In this document: one piece after another, positions 42,752-51,112 of the stretch
Position numbering within the stretch: the stretch's first letter is position 1
Layout: the number at the start of each line of letters is the position of its first letter
Program-made: the position numbers and the translations under genes
Assembly: GCA_046726275.1 (NCBI GenBank)
Contig: JBKPAF010000035.1
Span: forward strand, 35,458 to 99,457
Source of the DNA: DASXTW01 sp046726275
Lineage (GTDB): Bacteria; Actinomycetota; UBA4738
DNA length: 64,000 bases
Direction: 5' to 3'
The notes under the pieces: model-generated
Seen by the model: the letters and a program-made list of their open reading frames with translations, nothing else
What the model was told of the DNA's origin: nothing
Databases searched by the model: none

Positions 42752-43837
42752 ATGGCCACCGAGGGCAACGGGAAGGGCAGCGACACGGGAGCTCCCGGAG
42801 GCGACGCGACCCCCGAGCCAGGCAAGGGTGTGGGCACGCTCACCAAGAAGGACTTCGCCAGCGATCAGGAGGTGCGCTGGTGTCCCGGCTGCGGGGACTA
42901 CGCGATCCTGTCGGCCGTCCAGGGCTTCTTCCCCGAGCTGGGGATCCCGCCCGAGAAGGTCGTGTTCGTCACCGGCATCGGATGCTCCGGACGCTTCGTT
43001 TACTACATGGACACGTACGGCGTGCACGGGATCCACGGGCGCGCTCCAGCCATCGCCAGCGGTCTGGCCACGGCCAGGCCGGACCTCGCCGTGTGGATCG
43101 TCACCGGCGACGGTGACGCCCTGTCCATCGGCGGGAACCACCTGATCCATGCGCTGCGCCGGAACATCAACGTGAAGATCCTCATGTTCAACAACCAGAT
43201 CTACGGGCTGACCAAGGGCCAGTACTCGCCAACCAGCGAGGAGGGCAAGGTCACCAAGTCGACGCCTTTCGGATCGCTGGACCACCCGTTCAACCCGGTC
43301 GGCCTCGCCCTGGGGGCGGAGGCGACTTTCGTCGCCCGTTCCGTGGACGTGGATCGGCAGCATCTGGTCGAGGTCCTCCGGGCCGCCGCCGTTCACCAGG
43401 GGACCGCGTTCGTCGAGATCTATCAGAACTGCAACGTGTTCAACGACGACGCGTTCATCGCACTGACCGGCAAGGACACGAAGGGTCAGAACCAGATCCG
43501 GTTGGAGCAGGGCAGGCCGGTGGTCTTTGGCCCCGACGGTGAACGCTGTGTGTACGTCGAGTTCGACGGGTCGCTTCGCATCGGTGCGACGGCGGACATC
43601 CCGTCCGAGCTGGTCTACGTGCACGATGCGACCGCGGAGAATCCAGGAGCGGCGTTCGCCCTGGCGCACCTCTCCAAGGGTCCCACTCAGCCAACCTGTA
43701 TCGGCGTGTTCCGGGACGTCCAGCGTCCCGTCTACGGCGAGCTCATGGAGCGCCAGATCCAGGCCGCTACAGAGCGGCTCGGGCAGGGCGACCTCGCGAA
43801 GCTCCTGAACTCAGGGGACACCTGGCAGGTCAACTAA
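42752..43837 (+). CDS. korB: 2-oxoacid:ferredoxin oxidoreductase, TPP-binding beta subunit
   Basis: The 361-residue protein binds thiamine diphosphate and a [4Fe-4S] cluster. Key motifs: WCPGCGDYAILSAV (C-x-x-C near residue 48), VTGIGCSGRFVYYM, the TPP/Mg site VTGDGDALSIGGNHLIHALR and NNQIYGLTKGQYSPTS. It pairs with the gamma-alpha subunit to form a complete KorAB. Together with the E2/E3 genes at the left edge, the organism may oxidise 2-oxoacids by two routes. Confidence 0.95.
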   Translation: MATEGNGKGSDTGAPGGDATPEPGKGVGTLTKKDFASDQEVRWCPGCGDYAILSAVQGFFPELGIPPEKVVFVTGIGCSGRFVYYMDTYGVHGIHGRAPAIASGLATARPDLAVWIVTGDGDALSIGGNHLIHALRRNINVKILMFNNQIYGLTKGQYSPTSEEGKVTKSTPFGSLDHPFNPVGLALGAEATFVARSVDVDRQHLVEVLRAAAVHQGTAFVEIYQNCNVFNDDAFIALTGKDTKGQNQIRLEQGRPVVFGPDGERCVYVEFDGSLRIGATADIPSELVYVHDATAENPGAAFALAHLSKGPTQPTCIGVFRDVQRPVYGELMERQIQAATERLGQGDLAKLLNSGDTWQVN

Positions 43838-43848
43838 CGTCCGGCTGA

Positions 43849-44754
43849 TCAGGTCCCTGATCGCAGGGCCACCGCGATGTCCGCGGCAAGGGCCGCGTTC
43901 GACTCCAGCAGCGCCAGGTTCGCTTCGAGGCTCGCTCCGGCGGTCCTCTCCGCGAGGCAGGAGAGGAGGAACGGTGTCACGTCCTTGCCCGTGACCCATT
44001 CCTTGTCGGCCTGTTCGACGCAGGCCCGAACCGCATCGGAAACGACCTCGTCATCCATGGCCCGGTCGGCCGGGATCGGATTGCACACGAGGAGGGCAGA
44101 GGCGACGCCGAGATTCCGGCGAGCCCGGGAGGCGGACGCGATGTCCGCCGGACTGTCTGCCCGATGCTCGAGATGGATGGTCGAGCCCGCAAGGAGGAAC
44201 GAGGGAAGCGTCTCGCATCGGTACCCGATGAGGCCGATGCCAAGCTCCTCGATCCGCTCGGCGGTGGCCTGAAGGTCGACGATCGACTTCGGGCCCGAGC
44301 ACACCAGGGTCCCGGGGGTCCGGGCGAGCTCGAACAGGTCCGCCGACACATCGCCGGACGCGAGGTGGACGCCGCCGATCCCTCCAGTCACCGAGACCTC
44401 GATCCCCGCACGATCCGCCGCCCACACCGTGGCCGAAACGGTGGTCGCCCCGAGCCGTCCGCCGGCGATGGCCATGGGAAGATCCCGCCGCGCGACCTTC
44501 GCCGCGTTTCCCGCCGCAGCCACGCGATCCAGATCGCCCTCGGAAGCGCCCACCCTGAGCAGGCCTCCCTCGACGAGGACCCATGCCGCCTCTGCCCCAC
44601 GACTCCGGATCGCGTGGGTCATGGTTTCGCGGGCCTCAAGGTTGCGCGGGTCGGGAAGCCCCTGAGCAAGGACGCTCGTCTCCAGGGCGACCACGGCCCG
44701 CCCTTCGCCGAGGGCCTCTCTCACCCGATCGGAGAGAGCGAGTGGGCTGTTCAC
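43849..44754 (-). CDS. psuG: Pseudouridine-5'-phosphate glycosidase
   Basis: Splits pseudouridine 5'-phosphate to uracil and ribose 5-phosphate. The 301 residues have the PsuG signatures: VVALETSVLAQGLPDPRNLE (about 19-38), MAIAGGRLGATTVSATVWAA, VTGGIGGVHL, VCSGPKSIVDLQATAERIEE (about 160-179) and LGVASALLVCNPIP. The GTG at 44754 overlaps the psuK stop in GTGA; the frame upstream is inside psuK. Pairing with a PfkB kinase gives a complete two-step catabolic pathway. Confidence 0.93.
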   Translation of the reverse strand: MNSPLALSDRVREALGEGRAVVALETSVLAQGLPDPRNLEARETMTHAIRSRGAEAAWVLVEGGLLRVGASEGDLDRVAAAGNAAKVARRDLPMAIAGGRLGATTVSATVWAADRAGIEVSVTGGIGGVHLASGDVSADLFELARTPGTLVCSGPKSIVDLQATAERIEELGIGLIGYRCETLPSFLLAGSTIHLEHRADSPADIASASRARRNLGVASALLVCNPIPADRAMDDEVVSDAVRACVEQADKEWVTGKDVTPFLLSCLAERTAGASLEANLALLESNAALAADIAVALRSGT

Positions 44755-45620
44755 TGCTTCCGCTGCGGCCAGGTTTCGCCGCTCATGGCAACCGATCTGC
44801 CTGCCTCGCACCCGTGTCGAAGTGCCTCGGCGGGCGACGCACCCCTTACTAGAGCGGCCAGAAAGACTCCGTCGAAGGCGTCTCCCGCCCCGGTCGGGTC
44901 CACCGGCTCATAGAGCGGCCTGCCAGGCACGACCTCTGTGCCATCGGTAGACCAGAGCTCCGCTCCCATTGGGCCGAGCTTTCGACAGACGTATCGGAAT
45001 CCCTCGTTTAGCCTCGTGGCGCTGCCGGTTCCCAGCGAGTGGGCTTCGCGTTCGTTGGCGAGCAGGACGTTCGCCACGGAGATGGCGTCGAGGAAGCGGT
45101 CAACTCCGTAGTCCTCCAGCAGCGGCCAGGAGGCCGCATCCACCGCGACGAGCGGCGCGTCGGCTCGGTCGAGGGCGGCCCGCGCCGCGGGCTCGGAGCC
45201 GGGATGGAACAGGACATATCCTGCGACCAGGACGGCTCCCGCCTTCAGGCGTTCCGGCAGGTCCCCGGGGGACAGCCGCGCGTTCGCACCTCGATCGGCG
45301 ACCATGGAGCGGTCTTCCCGGTCCCGAACGACCAGCATGGCGCCGGTCTTCTCGTCTCCGTCGACGCTGAGCCGCGCGTCGACGTCCCGGGCGGCCAGTT
45401 CTTCCTGGAGAAGCCTGCCGGGCAGATCGTCGCCCACCCGGCCGTACAGTCGCACCCAGGCACCCTCGTGCGCCGCCCAGACAGCTGCATTCGCACCCGT
45501 GCCACCCGGCCGTAGCCGGACCTCGCCGTGAACGTCGCCGCCCGTCGCCAGCGATCCGGCTTCGACGCTCACGTCGACCATCACGTCGCCGACGACAATC
45601 AGATCGGGCCGATCGGTCAC
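44751..45620 (-). CDS. psuK: PfkB-family carbohydrate kinase, probable pseudouridine kinase
   Basis: Phosphorylates pseudouridine at the 5' position, by operon logic with psuG. The 289 residues show the PfkB N-terminal strand PDLIVVGDVMVD, the first signature region RPGGTGANAAVWAAHEG and the C-terminal catalytic motif VDPTGAGDAFDGVF with its base Asp. The fold alone could serve ribose, adenosine or other sugars; the tight overlap with psuG is the main reason for the pseudouridine assignment. Start is a GTG at 45620. Confidence 0.88.
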   Translation of the reverse strand: MTDRPDLIVVGDVMVDVSVEAGSLATGGDVHGEVRLRPGGTGANAAVWAAHEGAWVRLYGRVGDDLPGRLLQEELAARDVDARLSVDGDEKTGAMLVVRDREDRSMVADRGANARLSPGDLPERLKAGAVLVAGYVLFHPGSEPAARAALDRADAPLVAVDAASWPLLEDYGVDRFLDAISVANVLLANEREAHSLGTGSATRLNEGFRYVCRKLGPMGAELWSTDGTEVVPGRPLYEPVDPTGAGDAFDGVFLAALVRGASPAEALRHGCEAGRSVAMSGETWPQRKQ

Positions 45621-45626
45621 GCGACG

Positions 45627-46565
45627 CTAGCCGAAGAGATGATCGATTTCGTCCAGCGTCTGACGATCGAGAGCGAGGTCGCCAGCCGTGGCGTTGTTCC
45701 TGGCGTGGTCGGCCTTCCGGCTGCCAGCGATGGCCGCGGTGACGCCGGTCTGCTCGATGACCCACCGCAGGGCCAGAGGGGCGAGGGTGGTCCCGAGCCG
45801 CTTGGCGACGGGCCTGAGCTTCTCGACTTTGGCCAGGTTCGCAGACAGGTTCCGGGGCTTGAAGTTCTCCGGAACGCTGCCCCGGGCTCCACCCCGGAAA
45901 TCCTGCTGATGGAACTTCGTGTCCTTGGTGATGGCCCCGGTGAGGATCCCCAGACCCAGCGGGCTATACGCGAGGTATCCCACTCCCCACTCGGACAGCG
46001 AGGGAAGCAGATCGTACCGATCCTCCTGGTTGAGGAGGGAGAACCGGTTCTGGACCGAGTCCACGTGACGGATGTCCAGACACCGTTCAACCATCGATCG
46101 AGACACGTTCGAGAGCCCGATGTGAAGGGCCAGGCCCTCGTCCTGCAGCCCGGCCATCGCTCCCCAGGTCTCTTCGAGAGGAACCGAACGGTCGGGCCAG
46201 TGGAGCTGGTACAGATCGACGTGATCCGTCCCCAAGCGCTCGAGCGAGCTCTGGATGGCCGCTCGGACCTGATCGGGACGGAAGCCGCTCCCCTCGGGCC
46301 GTGGCGCCACTTTGGTGAACAGGAGAATCTCCTCTCTCCTCCCCTCCACGGCCTTCCCGACCAGCTCCTCGGAGCGCCCTTTCCCGTACACTTCAGCCGT
46401 GTCGATCCAGGTCATGCCCGCATCGAGTCCGGCCTGGATCGCGGCGATCACCATCTCGTCGGACTCGTTCGGTCCCCAGAAGTCGCCTCCCGCTTCCCAC
46501 GCGCCGAAGCCGACGACCGAGATCTCGGGACCCTGGCTCCCGAGCTTTCTCATATCCATGAGCAT
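45627..46565 (-). CDS. Aldo/keto reductase
   Basis: NADPH-dependent oxidoreductase with a TIM-barrel fold, 312 residues. The catalytic tetrad is visible: Asp in WIDTAEVYG (Asp and Tyr), Lys in LLFTKVAPR and His in LYQLHWPDRSV. The C-terminal cofactor site is AAIAGSRKADHARNN. The ATG at 46565 follows AGAAGGGA. It lies 6 bp upstream of psuK, so it may be transcribed with the pseudouridine genes. Substrate unknown. Confidence 0.92.
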   Translation of the reverse strand: MLMDMRKLGSQGPEISVVGFGAWEAGGDFWGPNESDEMVIAAIQAGLDAGMTWIDTAEVYGKGRSEELVGKAVEGRREEILLFTKVAPRPEGSGFRPDQVRAAIQSSLERLGTDHVDLYQLHWPDRSVPLEETWGAMAGLQDEGLALHIGLSNVSRSMVERCLDIRHVDSVQNRFSLLNQEDRYDLLPSLSEWGVGYLAYSPLGLGILTGAITKDTKFHQQDFRGGARGSVPENFKPRNLSANLAKVEKLRPVAKRLGTTLAPLALRWVIEQTGVTAAIAGSRKADHARNNATAGDLALDRQTLDEIDHLFG

Positions 46566-46715
46566 TCCCTTCTCTGCTTGGAGGCTTCCTTCGAGGAGGG
46601 CTGGCGCTCGAGCCGGCCGGGCCCTCTGGACAGCAACGCTATCATTACGCCGGATTTCGGTTCGTTTCCGAGGTCCGCCCCGCTGTTCGAGTCACCTGCG
46701 GTGAGGGGAATTGTC

Positions 46716-46904
46716 ATGGGCCGCGATGTGAGAGAGAGGGCTGCCGACGACGTATCCGGGCAGGACCGGGCTCCCGGAAACCCCGGCGAGCGGCGGTGCG
46801 CCGAATGCGGCGTGAAGCTCTCCCGATACAATCCGGGTCCGCACTGCTGGCAGCACACAGTGGGGTGGCCCTGGCGGGGGCCCTCCGCCCGGCCTCGGGC
46901 GTGA
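46716..46904 (+). CDS. Small zinc-ribbon-like protein
   Basis: A 62-residue ORF starting at an ATG after GAGGGGAA. Its centre RCAECGVKLSRYNPGPHCWQ has CxxC and a later C plus H, a pattern seen in small zinc-binding segments of some regulators and replication-related proteins (C-x-x-C-G-x-x-L-S-R-Y-N). The N terminus is charged and the C terminus PWRGPSARPRA is basic. A short zinc-knuckle protein is the best description; the function is unknown. Confidence 0.6.
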   Translation: MGRDVRERAADDVSGQDRAPGNPGERRCAECGVKLSRYNPGPHCWQHTVGWPWRGPSARPRA

Positions 46905-46974
46905 CCTCCCGGGCCCAAGCCTGATCGCCCTGCGGAACGGTCAGGCGGCTCTCATCGACCGGTTTGCCTCGCCC

Positions 46975-47724
46975 TCAGGCCAGGTCCTCTTCGGGTCCTC
47001 CGCCGATGGGAGTCTCGGACCTCGGCGCCGAGACCTCGCGTGATCGCAAGAACGCGACGGCGTACACGGCCGCGGCGATGATCGCCCCGCTGAGGGGCCC
47101 GGCGACATAGACCCAGAAGTCCGTCCATTTCCAGGCGACCAGCGCGGGTCCGAAGGATCTCGCGGGGTTCATGCTCGCCCCGGTGAGCTGGCCCCCGACC
47201 AGGATGTCGAAGACCAGCACCAGTCCGATCGGGATCCCCGCGATGGACTTGAACGTTCCCCGGTCATCGATCGCGACCGCATAGACCGTTATCACGAGCA
47301 TGAAAGTGAGGATCGCTTCGATGAGGATGGCTTTGCCGTTGGTGATCCCGAACTGATGGCTCACCTGCGTGGCGCCGAGAAAGGCGTTGCGCCAGGCTTG
47401 CTCGGGCATCACCCATCGGAGGAGGCCGGCTCCGGCCACCGCCCCGGCCAGCTGAGCCAATACATACACCCCCGCCCTGGAGGCCTCGATCTTTCCGCCG
47501 ACCCAGACCGCGACCGTCACGGCGGGGTTGAAGTGGCCGCCGGACACATGTCCCAGGTTGGAGACGAACGTCGCAAGCACCAGCCCGAACGCCAGGGCTA
47601 CTCCGATCACCCCCAGATATCCCCCGCCGTTCGCCACGGAGATGACCACAGAGCCGGCACCGATGAAGACCAGCGCCATCGTTCCCAGGAACTCGGCTGT
47701 CGCCTGCTCACCGATCGTCTTCAT
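46975..47724 (-). CDS. Aquaporin/MIP-family channel
   Basis: A 249-residue channel of six membrane helices and two half-helices. Both NPA motifs are present: GGHFNPAVTVAVWVG (about residue 68) and GASMNPARSFGPALV (about residue 185). The arginine after the second NPA (NPARS) is the usual selectivity-filter residue. The first helix is GTMALVFIGAGSVVIS. It is probably a water channel, as the aquaglyceroporin-type Asp is not seen after NPA. I chose the ATG at 47724 with AAGGAG upstream. Confidence 0.93.
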   Translation of the reverse strand: MKTIGEQATAEFLGTMALVFIGAGSVVISVANGGGYLGVIGVALAFGLVLATFVSNLGHVSGGHFNPAVTVAVWVGGKIEASRAGVYVLAQLAGAVAGAGLLRWVMPEQAWRNAFLGATQVSHQFGITNGKAILIEAILTFMLVITVYAVAIDDRGTFKSIAGIPIGLVLVFDILVGGQLTGASMNPARSFGPALVAWKWTDFWVYVAGPLSGAIIAAAVYAVAFLRSREVSAPRSETPIGGGPEEDLA

Positions 47725-47808
47725 GCAGACTCCTTTCTGGGGCTGTGGCCCCAATTGGCTCCCCGCACGGAAGTGACCTGGCTGAACCGACCCGAAGCGT
47801 ACCCCCGC

Positions 47809-47814
47809 TACAAT
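47809..47814 (+). promoter_or_regulatory. Predicted -10 element (TACAAT) ahead of the small receiver gene
   Basis: TACAAT ends 9 nt before the ATG at 47824, with a pyrimidine-rich spacer and no Shine-Dalgarno sequence. It would drive the receiver-like gene and probably the four genes after it. Confidence 0.5.
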
Positions 47815-47823
47815 TCCTGCTGC

Positions 47824-48213
47824 ATGAGAGTCCTGCTGGTGTCGGCTGACCCCCAGGTCCGGGAGATGATGGCCCTCGTCACGCGAAGCGTCCGCCGAGG
47901 ATCGGACGAGCCCTTCGAGGCCCTCGAAGCGGCTGACGGTCTGCGCGGCATCGCGATGGCTTGGCGCTACCTGCCCGAAGTGGTCGTCGCGGACGAGATC
48001 ACGTCGCGGGCGGGAGCGTTCGCCCTGGCGAAGGATCTCAAAGGTGCCGACCCTCCGTTTGGTGGAGCCGTCGTGATCCTACTGGAGCGGGCCCAGGACG
48101 CCTGGCTCGCAAAATGGTCGGGAGCCGATGCGTGGTTCGTGAAGCCGGTGAACCCCTTCGAGCTGGCGGACACGGTGGCGGCGTTCGCCGCCAAGCGCAA
48201 GGAGGCCGTGTGA
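47824..48213 (+). CDS. Stand-alone receiver-like domain protein
   Basis: A 129-residue response-regulator-like fold with an N-terminal MRVLLVSADPQVREMMALV, a central VVVADEIT segment (Asp at about residue 57, probable phospho-acceptor site) and a late GADAWFVKPVNPFELADTV with the conserved lysine. The acidic pair before the first helix is reduced (SADPQ in place of DD), so phosphorylation may differ from the classical type. There is no output domain and no adjacent kinase. It overlaps the next ORF by 4 bp (GTGA). Confidence 0.8.
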   Translation: MRVLLVSADPQVREMMALVTRSVRRGSDEPFEALEAADGLRGIAMAWRYLPEVVVADEITSRAGAFALAKDLKGADPPFGGAVVILLERAQDAWLAKWSGADAWFVKPVNPFELADTVAAFAAKRKEAV

Positions 48214-48497
48214 AGCTGAAGGTGGTCCATACCGAATGCGGCCGCGAGGTCCTCGTGCGGCAGATTCTCGACACGGGCGGGCACTGCCCGTGGGACGGCA
48301 AGCCGTTCAACAAGGACTACACCGCGGTGCTGGCGGAGGCCCTGGAGGCGGCCGAGAACGCCGGGGGGGTCCTGGAGAACGCGTTGGAGAAGATCGCGGG
48401 CATGGACCCCGCCATGACGATCGACCGGGAATCCCTCCTGGGTGGGATCGAGGAACACCTCGAGCAGCTCAACAGATCCGAGCGACGAGGGCGATGA
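48210..48497 (+). CDS. Small hypothetical protein with Cys pair, trpD-linked
   Basis: The 95 residues begin KLKVVHTECGREVLVRQILD, with a second cysteine in GGHCPWDGKPFN, suggesting a small metal-binding module. The rest is helical (AVLAEALEAAENAGGVLENA, LLGGIEEHLEQLNR). The GTG start has GGAGG 4 bp ahead and lies within the stop of the receiver gene. It is part of a five-gene run ending in trpD; the function is unknown. Confidence 0.75.
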   Translation: MKLKVVHTECGREVLVRQILDTGGHCPWDGKPFNKDYTAVLAEALEAAENAGGVLENALEKIAGMDPAMTIDRESLLGGIEEHLEQLNRSERRGR

Positions 48498-48715
48498 CCG
48501 GCGCGACAGAGCCGAATCCCTATTCCGTCCGCGTCCAGAGCGGGGAACAGGGCTGGGAGGTCCACATCGTCGGACCGTCGACGGAGATCGCGTGGACCCG
48601 CCACTGTGCCGACGAAGCCGAGGCCAGGACGTTCGCCTCTACCGTCCAGCAGCACATCTACTGGTTGTCGCCGGATAAGTTCCAGGAGTACTACAAGCTG
48701 GCCGAGCCGGCCTGA
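48494..48715 (+). CDS. Small hypothetical protein
   Basis: A 73-residue protein (YSVRVQSGEQGWEVHIVGPS, ADEAEARTFASTVQQHIYWL) with a beta-strand start and helical end. The ATG overlaps the preceding stop by 4 bp (ATGA). No family recognised; the tight overlap argues that it is real. Confidence 0.65.
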   Translation: MTGATEPNPYSVRVQSGEQGWEVHIVGPSTEIAWTRHCADEAEARTFASTVQQHIYWLSPDKFQEYYKLAEPA

Positions 48716-48727
48716 TCGGAGGAGGTC

Positions 48728-48835
48728 GTGGGCTTCAACCCAATGCAGCCGGGCAGGATCAAGCGGGGAGATCTCCTCATGTTCCTGTTCGGGCTGGCCC
48801 TGATCGCGGCCGCCCTGGTCTGGGTGCTCCGCTGA
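48728..48835 (+). CDS. 35-residue single-span membrane peptide
   Basis: A GTG with CGGAGGAG about 4 nt upstream opens a 36-codon ORF. The N-terminal half is polar (GFNPMQPGRIKRGDL), the second half is one membrane helix (MFLFGLALIAAALVWVL) ending LR. It lies 12 bp after the previous ORF and 13 bp before trpD. It is probably a membrane-inserted small protein; the function is unknown. Confidence 0.6.
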   Translation: MGFNPMQPGRIKRGDLLMFLFGLALIAAALVWVLR

Positions 48836-48848
48836 CCGCGGCCCGCGA

Positions 48849-49865
48849 ATGACCGCGCCCTGGCCCAAGATCCTGGGGAAGCTCCTTGCCCGCGAGAACC
48901 TGTCGGCCGACGAGGCCGCCGAGGCCATGCGGCTGATCCTCAGTGGAGAGGCAACGCCGGCCCAGGTGGCGGCGTTCGCGGTGGCCCTGGCCGCGAAAGG
49001 GGAGACTGCTCAGGAGCTCAGCGGCCTGGCCCGAAGCATGCTGGAGCTGACGCCCACGGTCGAGACCCCGGGACCGGTCACGGACACCAGCGGGAGCGGA
49101 GGAGACCGTTCCAGGACCATCAACGTATCGACGATCGCGGCCATCGTGGCGGCGGGCGCGGGCGTCCTGATCGCCAAGCACGGTAACCGGGCGAGGTCGT
49201 CGCGGTGTGGGTCGGCCGACCTCCTCGAGGCGCTCGGAGTAAAGATCGACCTCGAGGCGGTGGGTGTTACGCGGTGTCTGGAGGAGTGCGGGATCGCGTT
49301 CCTGTTCGCTCCGATGTTCCATCCGGCTCTGGCGAACACGGTCCGCCCGCGCAGGGAGATGGGAGTTCCCACCGTGTTCGATTACCTGCCCCCAGTGGCG
49401 AATCCGGCTCGTCCCGCGTATCAGGTGGTCGGCATGTCGGACCAGCGGATGCTCCCTGTGATCGCCGGAGTCCTTGCGGAGCGGCGGGTGAAGGGTTACG
49501 TGGCCAGGGGGACCGACGGGATCGATGAGTTCACCACGACCGGTCCCACCGAGGTCTACGAGGTGAACGCCGGGACGTATTTCCAGTATTACGTCCTCCC
49601 GATCGAGATCGGCATCGCCGTGGCGCAGGCGGAAGATCTCACCGGCGGAGACCCGGAGGCCAACGCTCGGGTGGCCAGAGCGGTGCTGGCTGGGGAAAAG
49701 GGTCCTGCCAGGGACATCGTCTGTGTCAACGCGGCCGCGGCCATCTCCGCCGCCGGCCTGGCCGACGACATCCAACAGGGGATCGAACGAGCCGGCGAGG
49801 CGATCGACTCGGGCAAGGCGTCCGCCGTGCTCGATCGATGGGTGGACGCGTCGAACCGAAACTAG
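48849..49865 (+). CDS. trpD: Anthranilate phosphoribosyltransferase
   Basis: Joins anthranilate with PRPP, the second step of tryptophan synthesis. The 338 residues match TrpD: N-terminal helical domain with LSADEAAEAMRLILSGEATP, the PRPP site SGSGGDRSRTINVSTIAAIV (about 78-97; usual form GTGGDxxxTxNxS, so one Thr is Ser here), KHGNRARSSRCGSADLLEAL and the substrate loop FLFAPMFHPALANTVRPRRE. No other trp genes are nearby. Its 3' end overlaps the convergent thiolase by 4 bp. A role outside tryptophan synthesis is possible for unlinked TrpD paralogues. Confidence 0.92.
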   Translation: MTAPWPKILGKLLARENLSADEAAEAMRLILSGEATPAQVAAFAVALAAKGETAQELSGLARSMLELTPTVETPGPVTDTSGSGGDRSRTINVSTIAAIVAAGAGVLIAKHGNRARSSRCGSADLLEALGVKIDLEAVGVTRCLEECGIAFLFAPMFHPALANTVRPRREMGVPTVFDYLPPVANPARPAYQVVGMSDQRMLPVIAGVLAERRVKGYVARGTDGIDEFTTTGPTEVYEVNAGTYFQYYVLPIEIGIAVAQAEDLTGGDPEANARVARAVLAGEKGPARDIVCVNAAAAISAAGLADDIQQGIERAGEAIDSGKASAVLDRWVDASNRN

Positions 49866-51040
49866 ACGCGTTCGAGGACCATGGCCATGCCCATCCCGCC
49901 GGAGATGCACAACGTGGCCAACCCGAGCGAGTAGCCCTTCTCCCGCATCTCATAGGCGCACGTGAGCACGATCCTGGCCCCGGTCATCCCGATCGGGTGG
50001 CCGAGGGCGATGGCCCCGCCGTTCGGGTTGAGCTTGTCGTGGTCGAGCTTCAGCTCCCGGTCGCAAGCCAGGACCTGGGCAGCGAAGGCTTCGTTCAACT
50101 CGACGACCTCGAAGTCCTGGAGGGAGAGGCCCGTCTTGTCGAGGACCTTCCGCGTGGCGGGGACCACCCCGATCCCCATATAAGCCGGATCGACGCCCGC
50201 CGAGGCCGAGGCGACGATCCTGGCGAGCGGCTCCCGGCCCTCGGCCATGGCCCGCGACTCCGACATCAGGACCAGGGCGGCCGCTCCATCGGTGACGCCG
50301 GATGAGTTGCCGGCCGTGATCGTGCCCTCGTCCGGGTCGAACACGGGCTTCAGGGCACTCAGACCCTCGATCGTCGTATCCGGCCGGGGATGCTCGTCCC
50401 GCTCGATCCGTCCGGCCTGGCCCTTGGCACCCGGAACGTCGACGGGGGCGATCTCCCTGGCCCGGCGACCCTCGCCCGCCGCCGCCTTCTGCTGGGACCG
50501 AAGGGCGAACTCGTCCTGCTCGTCGCGGGGAATCTCGTACTTCCTGGCAAGGTTCTCGGCCGTCTCCCCCATGATGAGCCCGCATAGGGGATCGAGGAAC
50601 CCGTCTCGGTTCATCCCGTCATACAGGGTTGCATCGCCCATCCGGTAGCCGAACCTCATGCGATCGAGGAGGAACGGCGTTCGGGTCATGTTCTCCTGAC
50701 CGCCGGCCACGACGACCTCGGCGTTGCCGAGGATGATCTGCTCCGCGGCGACCTGGATGGCCTTCATCCCGGAGCCGCACGCCATGTTCACCGTGAACGC
50801 CGGAGTCTCCTCGCCCAGGCCGGAGCGGTAGGCGACCTGCCGGGCCGGGTTCGGTCCGTTCCCGGCCTGCCGGGCATGGCCGAACACCAGCTCGTCGATC
50901 TTGGCCCCTGAGACCTCCGCTCGTTCCAGCGCAGCCGTCACCGCGTGCATGCCGAGATCGACCGCTGGAACCTCGGAAAACGCACCCAGGAACTTCCCCA
51001 CCGGCGTCCGGGCGCCCTCCACGATGACCGCACGCTGCAC
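49862..51040 (-). CDS. Acetyl-CoA acetyltransferase (thiolase)
   Basis: Condenses two acetyl-CoA or cleaves 3-ketoacyl-CoA. The 392 residues hold all catalytic motifs: Cys in TVNMACGSGMKAIQ (about residue 88), NPNGGAIALGHPIGMTGAR with the His, and the second Cys in LCISGGMGMAM. Near-identical length to PhaA/AtoB. The start is GTG at 51040, 7 nt after TATAAT with no Shine-Dalgarno sequence, so leaderless. No polyhydroxyalkanoate or butyrate genes lie nearby, so the direction of the pathway is open. Confidence 0.93.
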   Translation of the reverse strand: MQRAVIVEGARTPVGKFLGAFSEVPAVDLGMHAVTAALERAEVSGAKIDELVFGHARQAGNGPNPARQVAYRSGLGEETPAFTVNMACGSGMKAIQVAAEQIILGNAEVVVAGGQENMTRTPFLLDRMRFGYRMGDATLYDGMNRDGFLDPLCGLIMGETAENLARKYEIPRDEQDEFALRSQQKAAAGEGRRAREIAPVDVPGAKGQAGRIERDEHPRPDTTIEGLSALKPVFDPDEGTITAGNSSGVTDGAAALVLMSESRAMAEGREPLARIVASASAGVDPAYMGIGVVPATRKVLDKTGLSLQDFEVVELNEAFAAQVLACDRELKLDHDKLNPNGGAIALGHPIGMTGARIVLTCAYEMREKGYSLGLATLCISGGMGMAMVLERV

Positions 51041-51047
51041 GGATTCG

Positions 51048-51053
51048 ATTATA
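51048..51053 (-). promoter_or_regulatory. Perfect -10 element (TATAAT) of the thiolase gene
   Basis: TATAAT sits 7 nt upstream of the GTG start, spacer CGAATCC, with no Shine-Dalgarno sequence. It is the cleanest example of the leaderless pattern. Confidence 0.55.
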
Positions 51054-51112
51054 GGGGGGGACCTTTTGCGCTCTGCGGGTCAGGCCGGTACGGGATGTTG
51101 GGGGGAACCGCT

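Noticed and set aside
45528..46904. 458-codon plus-strand frame opposite psuK and the aldo/keto reductase
   Set aside because: Only its last 62 codons look like protein (the zinc-ribbon ORF); the rest is a shadow.
46905..46974. GCCTGA...TCAGGC hairpin as a terminator
   Set aside because: The loop is long and there is no T-run on either strand.
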